Part shown: positions 1 through 5,140 of the stretch, piece after piece
Layout: the number at the start of each line of letters is the position of its first letter
How positions within the stretch are numbered: the stretch's first letter is position 1
Source: Dehalococcoidia bacterium
Lineage (GTDB): Bacteria > Chloroflexota > Dehalococcoidia > GIF9 > AB-539-J10
Length of the DNA stretch: 7,362 nucleotides
Assembly: GCA_030589825.1 (NCBI GenBank)
Contig: JAUUZT010000037.1
Span: 1-7,362, forward strand
Reading direction: 5' to 3'
Position numbers and translations under genes: made by a program
The notes under the pieces: generated by a model
Database searches by the model: none
Told to the model about the DNA's origin: nothing
The model's input: the letters and a program-made list of their open reading frames with translations, nothing else

Positions 1-72
1 CTTTTGCTATTCTTTCACAACCCTACCGAGTTCCAAGGCATAAAAAAAGCTCAACAGTTACCAATTGATTGA

Positions 73-82
73 TAACCGTCGA
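73..82 (-). repeat. TCGACGGTTA motif, copy 1 (minus strand)
   Basis: The plus strand reads TAACCGTCGA, so the minus strand carries TCGACGGTTA. The same ten bases recur at 200-209. The core CGACGG is shared with the plus-strand CCGACGG family of the right half. Here it points the other way, as does the only gene in the left part of the window. Confidence 0.4.
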
Positions 83-199
83 GCTTGTTCTGATTAATGT
101 AACGTGATCCATTTCCATGCATTCAACCGTCTCTGGCTGAATTGTCGGACAATCCCCCAACTTGTCTACTTATATGGTAAGGAGGAGACCACTATTAAT

Positions 200-209
200 T
201 AACCGTCGA
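200..209 (-). repeat. TCGACGGTTA motif, copy 2 (minus strand)
   Basis: Identical over ten bases to the copy at 73-82 and in the same orientation, 127 bp away. It lies in a gene-free region, so it is not explained by coding constraint. Confidence 0.4.
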
Positions 210-234
210 AATATCTATTTTAAATCCTGCCCTT

Positions 235-262
235 ACATCTATACGCTTCTATCAATAGATGT
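235..262. other. Hairpin, 8 bp perfect stem
   Basis: ACATCTAT at 235-242 pairs with ATAGATGT at 255-262 across a 12-base loop. No T-run follows on either strand, so it does not look like a terminator. It may belong to a structured RNA or be a binding site. Confidence 0.3.
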
Positions 263-374
263 GCATTCGTCATACACTCGTTATTCTTAGTGGTGTTATA
301 TTACTTAATGAATAATGTTCACCATAACAAGACGCAAGCTTTTGGTTATTTACTTGCATGATTTGCAATAAGCC

Positions 375-388
375 CTAGTTTAAACTAG
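375..388. other. Perfect 14 bp palindrome
   Basis: CTAGTTTAAACTAG is a perfect palindrome with no spacer, which suits a dimeric DNA-binding protein better than an RNA hairpin. It lies in gene-free sequence. No partner protein can be named. Confidence 0.35.
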
Positions 389-462
389 CGAAGTACTAAA
401 TAGTCAAAAGCACTAAGTTTGTAAACTCGCATAACTTATGAGCCAATTTAAAAATCATTTTC

Positions 463-485
463 TAAATTATTTTATCGATAATTTA
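463..485. other. AT-rich hairpin, 8 bp stem
   Basis: TAAATTAT at 463-470 pairs with ATAATTTA at 478-485 across the loop TTTATCG. It is AT-only and there is no clear T-run after it. In sequence this AT-rich a chance dyad of this size is possible. Confidence 0.2.
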
Positions 486-610
486 CTTTCACAGTTAACC
501 GTGTAGAGGTCTGCGATTATTTCGTTATCAATTCCCACGTTACACTAATAAACAAAGGGAAATAGATTTTATTTGTATTTCTACTTCAGTTTATTTCACA
601 GGATATTAAG

Positions 611-742
611 ATGTCAAAGAAAAAAGTTAATTGAGTTTGGAGGTCACACGTTATACTGTGCGCTGTCGGGTCTATACTTACCTTTGCTTTTCAGCTTGTA
701 GCCTATTACATAACTTGCGTTAAAACCTTTGCAGGAATTTAG
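611..742 (+). pseudogene. Possible small membrane protein frame broken by TGA
   Basis: An ATG at 611 begins MSKKKVN and meets TGA at 632-634. The same frame then stays open for 35 codons to TAG at 740-742. Read through the TGA, it gives a 43-residue product with a Lys/Arg-rich start and a hydrophobic stretch (VILCAVGSILTFAFQLVAYY) that would suit one membrane span. No ATG, GTG or TTG follows in frame directly after the TGA, so the downstream part has no obvious start of its own. It could be a broken small gene, or chance: an open run this short is not rare. TGA recoding is unlikely, because the other genes here use TGG for Trp and none contains an internal TGA. Confidence 0.2.
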
Positions 743-774
743 ACAGTTAACCAAACATTTCAAAGAACCCTAGT

Positions 775-820
775 AACCTGTGGGAATAGCAAATTCCATG
801 AACTTAAAGTTCCACAGGTT
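775..820 (-). other. 3' hairpin after the minus-strand gene
   Basis: AACCTGTGG-G-AA at 775-786 pairs with TTCCACAGGTT at 810-820, an 11 bp stem with one bulged G. The loop has two smaller dyads: GGAAT/ATTCC, and GAACTT-A-AAGTTC. It begins 15 bases after the stop codon of the minus-strand gene, so it would sit in the 3' end of that mRNA. On the minus strand only short T-rich sequence follows, so it may protect the 3' end or terminate weakly. Confidence 0.4.
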
Positions 821-834
821 AAAACCATATACAA

Positions 835-1395
835 TTAATTACTTTGGGCTTCAGATAGCTCCTTTTCAGCTTGCTTTGCCTTTTTAACCTTATCCCTATA
901 TACTTGCTTTGCCGTCTCAATTTCAGCCCTTTGCACTACTTCATGCTTTTCAAGATCAGTTAAAAACTGTGAACCAATTTCAGTAGTGCTATTGAACATC
1001 TTAAACAAACGAGCTTGAGAATTGATAACCTGAAACAATCCATATTTGTTACCTCGTTTAACTTTGGTGGTTTGCTTCACTCTTGCAGACCAAACTTCAC
1101 TATTGAACTTAATTTTGCCTTTCATCTCAATTGTAATAGGCAAACTCAATTTAATTAACTGAGGTACGTTAACACCGAGTTCTTGCATCCTGATCTGCTC
1201 CGTAACAATGAAGTTGAGTTTTGCACATGCATTGGCTATTGCTGTATCCTGATTTTGTGGCTTGCTAGTCTTATAGGAAAATTCCCATACATTAGTAATA
1301 GAGGTACTTTTCAGTTCCCCTGTAGCCTTAACAAACTTCTCAGGAATAACCTGAGTTACTTTGAACTGATAATAAACTTGTTTTGAACGTGACAT
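835..1395 (-). CDS. Unknown protein, 186 aa, with charged C-terminal helix
   Basis: I do not recognise this protein. It is a complete 186-residue frame from an ATG to TAA and the only minus-strand gene in the window. The N-terminal two thirds reads as a mixed alpha/beta domain with alternating polar and hydrophobic stretches, for example IKLSLPITIEMKGKIKF near residues 81-97. The last 40 residues (about 147-186) are rich in Lys, Glu, Ala and Gln and look like a long, possibly coiled-coil helix ending in a polar tail. There is no signal peptide or membrane segment. It is basic overall, so nucleic-acid binding is possible but not shown. It is monocistronic, with gene-free DNA on both sides, a sigma70-like promoter about 50 bases upstream and a hairpin just past its stop. 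No Shine-Dalgarno sequence precedes the ATG. Confidence 0.75.
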   Translation of the reverse strand: MSRSKQVYYQFKVTQVIPEKFVKATGELKSTSITNVWEFSYKTSKPQNQDTAIANACAKLNFIVTEQIRMQELGVNVPQLIKLSLPITIEMKGKIKFNSEVWSARVKQTTKVKRGNKYGLFQVINSQARLFKMFNSTTEIGSQFLTDLEKHEVVQRAEIETAKQVYRDKVKKAKQAEKELSEAQSN

Positions 1396-1443
1396 AATAA
1401 AATAGTATTAAGTGAGTAAAAATAAATAAACCAAATCGATTCT

Positions 1444-1472
1444 ATTATAAGGTATTAAAACCACAAAACCAA
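1444..1472 (-). promoter_or_regulatory. Sigma70-like promoter for the minus-strand gene
   Basis: On the minus strand a perfect TATAAT (plus positions 1444-1449) lies 17 bases from TTGGTT (1467-1472), a partial -35 match. Transcription would start near 1437 and give a leader of about 40 bases before the ATG at 1395. The -10 box is good but the -35 is only half matched. In AT-rich DNA this can arise by chance. Confidence 0.35.
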
Positions 1473-1894
1473 AATCAAATTTCAATACACTGATAGCCAG
1501 GCAGTTACAAAGGGCAAATATAGAGTAAAATTGTGATTTATTTTGGTAATTAATTCCAGAAATTACACACCAAACAAGCCCATTTGAGTCCCAATAAAAA
1601 CCATGCTAGAAGACTACAAAAATGTCCGATAATTAGTATTATGTTAAGTTGCTCTGCAATGGACTGTTAATGAGTTAGTTAAAAAATTAGGTGGATTGTA
1701 TAACTGATAAAAAATGCTGAAACAATGACAAACAAAGGTATGGGGGGATGTCGCAATACGGAATTTCGTGATGGATCAGGCCCCCGTCCTCTTATAGATT
1801 AAATGCAACTGTATGGCTCTGCCAATTTATTCGGCTTTATCCTGTGTATACCTCCAGGAATTCACTTATAAGTTAAGTGGGGGGGTATATCCGC

Positions 1895-1955
1895 AAAAAA
1901 GCACCCTAACTACCCTGAGTATCAGAGTCGTTTTGGGGTACCCCGTTCACCCCTA
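1895..1955. repeat. 61 bp dyad repeat, copy A
   Basis: The unit starts with an A-run and GCACCCTAA, has a central CTGAG-T-ATCAG dyad (imperfect here), then TTTTGGGGTACCCC and GTTCACCCCTA. GGGGTACCCC is a perfect 10 bp palindrome. The outer arms (ACCCTAA and TTGGGGT here, with one G-T pair) could form a stem. On the minus strand that stem is followed by GCTTTTTT, a terminator-like arrangement. Copies B and C follow at 1990 and 2110. Confidence 0.65.
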
Positions 1956-1989
1956 TTTCAATTTTTACCCTATGGGGGTTATTTTATAC

Positions 1990-2050
1990 AAAAAAGCACC
2001 CTAAGTACTCTGATTATCAGTGCTGTTTTAGGGTACCCCGTTCACCCCTA
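1990..2050. repeat. 61 bp dyad repeat, copy B
   Basis: Same length as copy A and starting 95 bp after it, with scattered differences. The outer arms are perfect here (ACCCTAA and TTAGGGT), the central dyad is CTGAT-T-ATCAG, and GGGTACCC is an 8 bp palindrome. Read on the minus strand, the stem ends in GCTTTTTT. Confidence 0.65.
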
Positions 2051-2085
2051 GTCAATTTAGCCTTAAACACCTTATTTTTAGACTA

Positions 2086-2115
2086 AAAAAGCACCAAAAA
2101 AGACACCCCTAAAAG
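2086..2115 (+). repeat. 30 bp direct repeat, copy 1
   Basis: A purine-rich 30 bp segment starting AAAAAGCACC and ending TAAAAG. It recurs at 2168-2197 with one mismatch. The two copies bracket dyad repeat C, and the A-run plus GCACC also opens dyad repeats A and B, so the repeat families share a module. Confidence 0.55.
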
Positions 2116-2165
2116 ACACCCTAACTACCCTGATTATCAGTACTGTTTTAGGGTACCCCGTTCAC
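2110..2165. repeat. 61 bp dyad repeat, copy C (shorter)
   Basis: Starts 120 bp after copy B and ends at GTTCAC, lacking the final CCCCTA. It keeps perfect ACCCTAA/TTAGGGT arms, the CTGAT-T-ATCAG dyad and GGGTACCC. Its A-run is shorter (four bases), so the minus-strand terminator reading is weaker here than in copies A and B. Confidence 0.6.
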
Positions 2166-2167
2166 GC

Positions 2168-2197
2168 AAAAAGCACCAAAAAAGACACCCATAAAAG
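2168..2197 (+). repeat. 30 bp direct repeat, copy 2
   Basis: Matches 2086-2115 at 29 of 30 positions, 82 bp downstream. It is followed directly by GCGACGG at 2201-2207, a variant of the CCGACGG motif. Confidence 0.55.
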
Positions 2198-2228
2198 CAG
2201 GCGACGGAAATAGACTACATTTGGCACG

Positions 2229-2261
2229 TTTGGTTGGTATTGGAATTATTCTATATATTTG
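2229..2261 (+). promoter_or_regulatory. Bacteroidetes-type promoter before the GroES-like operon
   Basis: TTTG at 2229-2232 and TATATTTG at 2254-2261, 21 bases apart, match the Bacteroidetes TTTG/TAnnTTTG promoter pattern. Transcription would begin near 2268 and give a leader of about 65 bases to the ATG at 2334. This reading depends on the host being of that phylum. Confidence 0.45.
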
Positions 2262-2333
2262 TAAAGAATAAAAGTCGTTGAAAGGCTATGAAAGCTAGTA
2301 ATAGTACAGTAATCAGGTTAAAATAGTGTAAAG

Positions 2334-2654
2334 ATGTCACAATCAAGGCGTAATAAGAGGATGAGTCAGAGGCTCACACAGTCGGCTAAGAACCGCAAGA
2401 GCTTCAAGGAGAATCAACAGTTCTTATCAGACATTACGCAAGAGAATCAGCTTCTGAATGCCATGGTAGTACAGAAAAAGCTCACACGGCAAGTCAGGGG
2501 TAATATTTTCGTAAGATATTTTAACTGGGCGTTGGGAATTAACCCGATGCTGAAAATTATGGATAATCGTGAAAGAATCTCGCCAGGCACCTATGGTAGT
2601 GGTACCTCTCCGGATAAAGGAGGGAGTGGCTCTAATAAAGCCGGTAGCTCCTAA
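2334..2654 (+). CDS. Unknown small basic protein, first gene of operon
   Basis: I do not recognise this 106-residue protein. Residues 1-30 are very basic (SRRNKRMSQRL and similar) and rich in Ser and Gln. The middle (about 30-85) looks helical and more ordered, with a hydrophobic patch near RYFNWALGI. The last 20 residues are a Gly/Ser-rich, probably disordered tail. It could bind nucleic acid or act as a small virion or assembly factor, but nothing shows this directly. It is the first plus-strand gene after the repeat region and has a Bacteroidetes-type promoter upstream. The Gly/Ser-rich tail is encoded over the start of the GroES-like gene in another frame, an overlap of 62 bases, so the tail may be shaped by that overlap. 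There is no clear Shine-Dalgarno sequence; the bases before the ATG are GTGTAAAG. Confidence 0.6.
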   Translation: MSQSRRNKRMSQRLTQSAKNRKSFKENQQFLSDITQENQLLNAMVVQKKLTRQVRGNIFVRYFNWALGINPMLKIMDNRERISPGTYGSGTSPDKGGSGSNKAGSS

Positions 2655-2862
2655 TCTCAGCAGGGGGGCTATAGAACTGCTAAAAGACGACAAGGTCTAC
2701 AAAAGAGGCGTTGTACAGGACTACCCACCCGCATTATTTCTTGAGTTGAAAGGGATTAAGCCCGGTGATACAGTCTATTACACGAAGCCTATTATCAAGA
2801 CAGAACATGGTGTATATGTTGAAATTGATGACCTCTTATGTCTGGAACAGCCCCAAGTGTAA
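2593..2862 (+). CDS. GroES-like co-chaperonin (Cpn10 fold), single domain
   Basis: This 89-residue protein resembles GroES/Cpn10, which caps the GroEL ring during protein folding in the cytoplasm. It begins MVVVPL, placing the PL pair at residues 5-6 as in GroES (MNIRPL). A hydrophobic strand VALIKP follows. RGAIEL (24-29) sits where the GroES mobile loop has GGIVL, keeping an I-x-L group that could touch GroEL. Then come KRGVV (37-41), GIKPGDTVYY (54-63), equivalent to the family's VKxGDxVLF, and GVYVEIDDLLCL (73-84), matching the C-terminal strand. The length fits the family (about 95). A GTG at 2569 in the same frame would add eight residues, but the PL position favours the ATG at 2593. 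It overlaps the genes on both sides in other frames. T4 gp31 is the precedent for a phage GroES substitute. The fold call is by motif, not by alignment. Confidence 0.65.
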   Translation: MVVVPLRIKEGVALIKPVAPNLSRGAIELLKDDKVYKRGVVQDYPPALFLELKGIKPGDTVYYTKPIIKTEHGVYVEIDDLLCLEQPQV

Positions 2863-3548
2863 TTAAGTTAAGCCCGGAGGAATTCTCCAAGCTTCAGCCA
2901 TTAAATGGACATATCATTGTCCGTTCATCCCAAGACATGACCAAGATGACTTTCAAGCAGTTAGTTTTGGAAGTTGACATTGAGTACAAACCTGAGAACC
3001 ATCAGGAGATCTTCAACATTGTAGAGAAGGTTCCTCCAAATGGACGCTACGAATCACAAGAGCTACGAAGTGACGTTGCTGTACTTCCCGGAGATAGGGT
3101 TATAATTAATTATTTCCCTATACTCCAGGCTCCTGTTATTTTAGTAGGAGATGTTGTCTATAGGATGGTTCCTTACTGTTGGGTAATATTAATCCGACGG
3201 GAAAGTATAAATCCTCTCGACGGGAAGAAGAAGGAGTGGACTGTCATGTGTAATGACTTTTTAATGGTGGATAAGATCCCCCTTCCCCAAAGTGAGTTAG
3301 AGCTTGAAATCCACAAAGTCCATTCAAAGCTGTATTACGAAGTGATTGTGGCAAATCGAAATGAGGGGTTCTCATATTTAAAGCGGAGCAATTCGCTTCT
3401 ATGGCCTGTTGAAGAAGATGTTGTTACCCTTAGGGATATCGCAGTCTTTCCCTTAGAGTCCGACGGTCACTTATATCTCGACGGGAAAAAGCACTATGTA
3501 GCCAAAGCCTGGAAAGTCCTTTCAATTGTAATGCCCGAGAAACCATGA
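2838..3548 (+). CDS. Protein with two GroES-like domains
   Basis: This 236-residue protein appears to carry two Cpn10-like barrels. Domain 1 starts PLNGHIIVR (21-29), has a possible mobile loop around KQLVLEV (40-46), then FNIVEKV, DVAVLPGDRVIINYF (79-93), equivalent to the family's VKxGDxVLFxKY, and GDVVYRMVPYCWVILI (104-119) as the closing strands. Domain 2 starts near MCNDFLMVDKI (137-147), followed by YYEVIVAN (167-173), LRDIAVFPLESDG (198-210) and HYVAKAWKVLSI (219-230). Domain 2 has diverged further, and its loop lacks a clear I-V-L group. GroES is a seven-subunit ring of ~97-residue chains, so a double-domain chain would change ring stoichiometry or act as a specialised cap; this is inference. 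It overlaps the single-domain gene by 25 bases and its TGA overlaps the next ATG (ATGA). Two pairs of CGACGG motifs lie inside it, at 3194/3217 and 3460/3478. Confidence 0.6.
   Translation: MSGTAPSVIKLSPEEFSKLQPLNGHIIVRSSQDMTKMTFKQLVLEVDIEYKPENHQEIFNIVEKVPPNGRYESQELRSDVAVLPGDRVIINYFPILQAPVILVGDVVYRMVPYCWVILIRRESINPLDGKKKEWTVMCNDFLMVDKIPLPQSELELEIHKVHSKLYYEVIVANRNEGFSYLKRSNSLLWPVEEDVVTLRDIAVFPLESDGHLYLDGKKHYVAKAWKVLSIVMPEKP
3194..3223 (+). repeat. CGACGG motif pair inside the double GroES-like gene
   Basis: CCGACGG at 3194-3200 and TCGACGG at 3217-3223 lie 23 bp apart. The first is read as C-CGA-CGG (Arg-Arg) and the second as TC-GAC-GG (Asp-Gly), so the bases are alike while the codon phase differs. 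The second sits in TCTCGACGGGAA, which recurs at 3476-3487. Confidence 0.5.
3460..3484 (+). repeat. CGACGG motif pair near the end of the double GroES-like gene
   Basis: CCGACGG at 3460-3466 and TCGACGG at 3478-3484, 18 bp apart, both read in the phase giving Asp-Gly. As in the pair at 3194/3217, the CCGACGG copy comes first and the TCGACGGG copy second, with an AT-rich spacer between. Confidence 0.5.
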
Positions 3549-3967
3549 AAGTAGTATTCTCTAATTGCCTCATTGAGAGGATGACAGATCAACATGTCCG
3601 TCTTGTTGTGCCTAATGAGATATCCCGAAAGACTGAAATTCTCAATTTGGTAGCAGGCTGTAGTTGGTTTGATCCGGCTATAAAGCTTGAAGAGGGAATG
3701 ATGGTTGATGTTATAGTTGATAGCTATAACTGGACAGGGTATAAAGTTATTCCGACGGAACACAAAACATACCAAGGAGGGAACGCTCCCAATTGTACTG
3801 AGAACGTGCTAGTCTGTAAATGTGGATTCCAAGGTTATCAATCTCAATGGAAAGAACATCGACAGTCTGCAAACAATACTGGCTATTGGAGTAAACACTT
3901 TATCTGCCCTGCATGTAATTCTAGCTTTGATATTACATTTCATCCAAATTCTTCCGACGGCAAATAA
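3545..3967 (+). CDS. Unknown protein with probable zinc ribbon
   Basis: I do not recognise this 140-residue protein. Its C-terminal half contains C91-x-C93 (VCKCGFQG) and C121-x2-C124 (ICPACNSSF), spaced like the two knuckles of a zinc ribbon or zinc finger, with C84, H105 and H118 as other possible ligands. The N-terminal half (1-75) is rich in beta-type alternation (VRLVVPN, MMVDVIVDSYNWTGYKVI) and could be a small barrel. Zinc ribbons often contact nucleic acid or other proteins, but no partner is visible. The ATG overlaps the TGA of the double GroES-like gene, so translation is probably coupled and the product may act with that protein. It ends SSDGK, encoded across a CCGACGG motif 11 bases before the stop codon's last base; another copy lies at 3752. 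Confidence 0.65.
   Translation: MKVVFSNCLIERMTDQHVRLVVPNEISRKTEILNLVAGCSWFDPAIKLEEGMMVDVIVDSYNWTGYKVIPTEHKTYQGGNAPNCTENVLVCKCGFQGYQSQWKEHRQSANNTGYWSKHFICPACNSSFDITFHPNSSDGK
3752..3758 (+). repeat. CCGACGG motif, single copy in coding sequence
   Basis: Read here as CCG-ACG-G (Pro-Thr-Glu), the third possible codon phase. Together with the Arg-Arg copy at 3194 and the Asp-Gly copies, it shows that protein sequence does not explain the motif. Confidence 0.5.
3954..3960 (+). repeat. CCGACGG motif at the 3' end of the zinc-ribbon gene
   Basis: It encodes Ser-Asp-Gly just before the stop. Its partner CCCGACGGG lies at 3995-4003, and a small hairpin (CACTT 3969-3973 with AAGTG 3978-3982) sits between them. 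Confidence 0.5.
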
Positions 3968-3984
3968 ACACTTCCCAAAGTGAG

Positions 3985-4016
3985 TTTGTAACATCCCGAC
4001 GGGCTAATTAATTTTG
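3985..4016 (+). promoter_or_regulatory. Bacteroidetes-type promoter for the structural gene
   Basis: TTTG at 3985-3988 and TAATTTTG at 4009-4016 are 20 bases apart, a close match to TTTG-N19-21-TAnnTTTG. Transcription would start near 4023, leaving a leader of under 20 bases before the ATG at 4040. CCCGACGGG sits inside the spacer between the two boxes, where a bound protein could repress or activate. That role is inference. Confidence 0.5.
3995..4003 (+). repeat. CCCGACGGG motif in the promoter spacer
   Basis: A near-palindrome (CCCG-A-CGGG) in non-coding DNA. The shared stretch extends to CCCGACGGGCTAAYTAAT, which recurs at 6018-6035 with one difference. Confidence 0.55.
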
Positions 4017-4039
4017 GAGTACACTAATACTATAATCAA

Positions 4040-5140
4040 ATGAGTAAAATTCTTATTATTGTTGACCGGGCAAATGGTCAGCATATCCCTGGTGAAATAA
4101 TTCTACAACACAAGCATGCTGCTGATGATGTTACCGTTAAGAACCTCAACGGGGTTACCACTGGTGATATTGATACTTGGCTTGCCACGTTGACTGATAA
4201 TTATTACACCAAGATTCACACCTTGGTTAACGCCAATGTCACTGGTGCAACTGGTGTTTTGTCAAAGCTCCAATTTGGAGTTCTTCTGGAAAAAATGCTT
4301 CTTACTGTACTTGCTGCTCTTACAGCCGATGCAGAAGGAACTTGTCAAGCTAACTCTACCTCAACTGTTGCGAAACTTGCTGCCACTCAGACTGAGGCTG
4401 ATGATTATTTCAATGATATGTTTATTATCACTGCTGGCACTACTCCGTGGACTGCTCTGATTACCGATTATGTCCTGTCAACACTGTTAGTTACTATTGC
4501 TGATTCAACTACCGCTATTACCACCACTGAAACCTACAGAATTTATTCTGCAGCTACTTTGGAAGCGTGTATGCCAGTTTATGCTGAGACTTATGAGGCT
4601 CCGGAAATTTTCGCCCTGGAGTATCCAAATGCCAATGCACCGCTAATTATCGAACAATTAGGTGCAATGCCTGGTAGTCCTTGTGCTACAGCTACTGCAG
4701 ATTCTGTAGCTGCTTTATCTCTTACTGATGCTTCCGCTTTTGTTGCTGATGCATATGATGACGCTGAAAACCAATGGTATGTTGCAATTCGCTCTGCAAC
4801 TCTTGGGGCCGGTCAAGTTATCCCAATTGTTTCCAACACTGTTAGTGTTCTTACCCTTGGTAAAGCTTGGGACCCACTACCAACTGGAACAATTGTATAT
4901 GAGATTTTAGATAGGAAGTCTATTGCCTTGGCTCGGTACTTCCTGCAGTTTGCTTTCCGTTACCTGATGAGAGATCCTTCCCTTCAGGTGAATATTGACA
5001 CTTTCCTTGAAATGGCCACTAGTGGTCTAGGATTGGAATCTGATGATGTTCACCTCTACCAGGACCTGGACGCTCTGCAGGAGTTTAAGGATAAAGGTCA
5101 GCTGATCATGAAGTCAATTGGAATGGGTATCACCTCCTAG
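4040..5140 (+). CDS. Putative virion structural protein, Ala/Thr-rich
   Basis: This 366-residue protein is rich in Ala, Thr, Leu and Asp and poor in Lys and Arg, as phage structural proteins often are. It has two related segments. At about 216-290, SLTDASAF, YVAIRSATLGAGQ, IPIVSNTVSVLTLGKAW and TGTIVYEIL follow the pattern 'YVxI...GAGQ..xI..NT..LTL..AW....T..VYEI' that I associate with phage virion proteins. At about 107-170 a weaker copy reads FNDMFIITAGT, ITDYVLSTLLVTI and TAITTTETYRI. The C-terminal 75 residues look helical and acidic. There is no signal peptide. Whether it is a capsid, decoration, tail or baseplate protein cannot be said. It has its own promoter, two terminator-like hairpins after its stop, and a codon choice that looks more uniform than its neighbours', all in keeping with strong expression. 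It contains no CGACGG motif. A GGAG lies at 4016-4019, too far upstream to be an ordinary Shine-Dalgarno sequence. Confidence 0.6.
   Translation: MSKILIIVDRANGQHIPGEIILQHKHAADDVTVKNLNGVTTGDIDTWLATLTDNYYTKIHTLVNANVTGATGVLSKLQFGVLLEKMLLTVLAALTADAEGTCQANSTSTVAKLAATQTEADDYFNDMFIITAGTTPWTALITDYVLSTLLVTIADSTTAITTTETYRIYSAATLEACMPVYAETYEAPEIFALEYPNANAPLIIEQLGAMPGSPCATATADSVAALSLTDASAFVADAYDDAENQWYVAIRSATLGAGQVIPIVSNTVSVLTLGKAWDPLPTGTIVYEILDRKSIALARYFLQFAFRYLMRDPSLQVNIDTFLEMATSGLGLESDDVHLYQDLDALQEFKDKGQLIMKSIGMGITS

Larger units (their letters stand above)
1..834. other. Gene-free region with several dyads
   Basis: I see no open frame here that looks like an intact gene and no tRNA. What it does hold is symmetry: an 8 bp stem at 235-242/255-262, a perfect 14 bp palindrome at 375-388, CATAA-C-TTATG at 430-440, an 8 bp stem at 463-470/478-485 and a longer hairpin at 775-820. 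It also has two copies of TAACCGTCGA and one TGA-interrupted small frame at 611-742, listed separately. The stretch could be a non-coding RNA locus, a control or origin region, or decayed genes. The sequence does not decide between these. Confidence 0.5.
1396..2333. other. Gene-free regulatory region between divergent units
   Basis: No plausible gene is visible across these 938 bases. The left part (1396-1890) holds the likely promoter of the minus-strand gene and otherwise AT-rich DNA with nothing clear. The right part (1895-2197) holds three ~61 bp direct repeats and two 30 bp direct repeats. The last 110 bases hold the promoter and leader of the plus-strand operon. A 63-codon open frame at 1813-2004 runs through one repeat and into the next and is not credible as a gene. 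Confidence 0.5.

Noticed and set aside
679..686. TACCTTTG as a promoter -7 box in the left region
   Set aside because: The nearest upstream TTTG is 39 bases away, too far, and no gene follows on the plus strand.
611..742. TGA reassigned to Trp across the genome
   Set aside because: The intact genes here use TGG for Trp with no internal TGA, and one gene ends in TGA overlapping the next ATG. A single interrupted frame does not support recoding.
1813..2004. 63-codon plus-strand open frame
   Set aside because: It runs through repeat A and into repeat B, and its product looks like translated non-coding DNA. It has no Shine-Dalgarno site.
1895..2165. CRISPR array
   Set aside because: Only three imperfect repeats with uneven spacing (95 and 120 bp between starts), long repeat units and no cas gene.
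2427..2693. Minus-strand 88-codon frame opposite the first operon genes
   Set aside because: It is antisense to two better-supported overlapping genes, has no start signal and shows no recognisable features.
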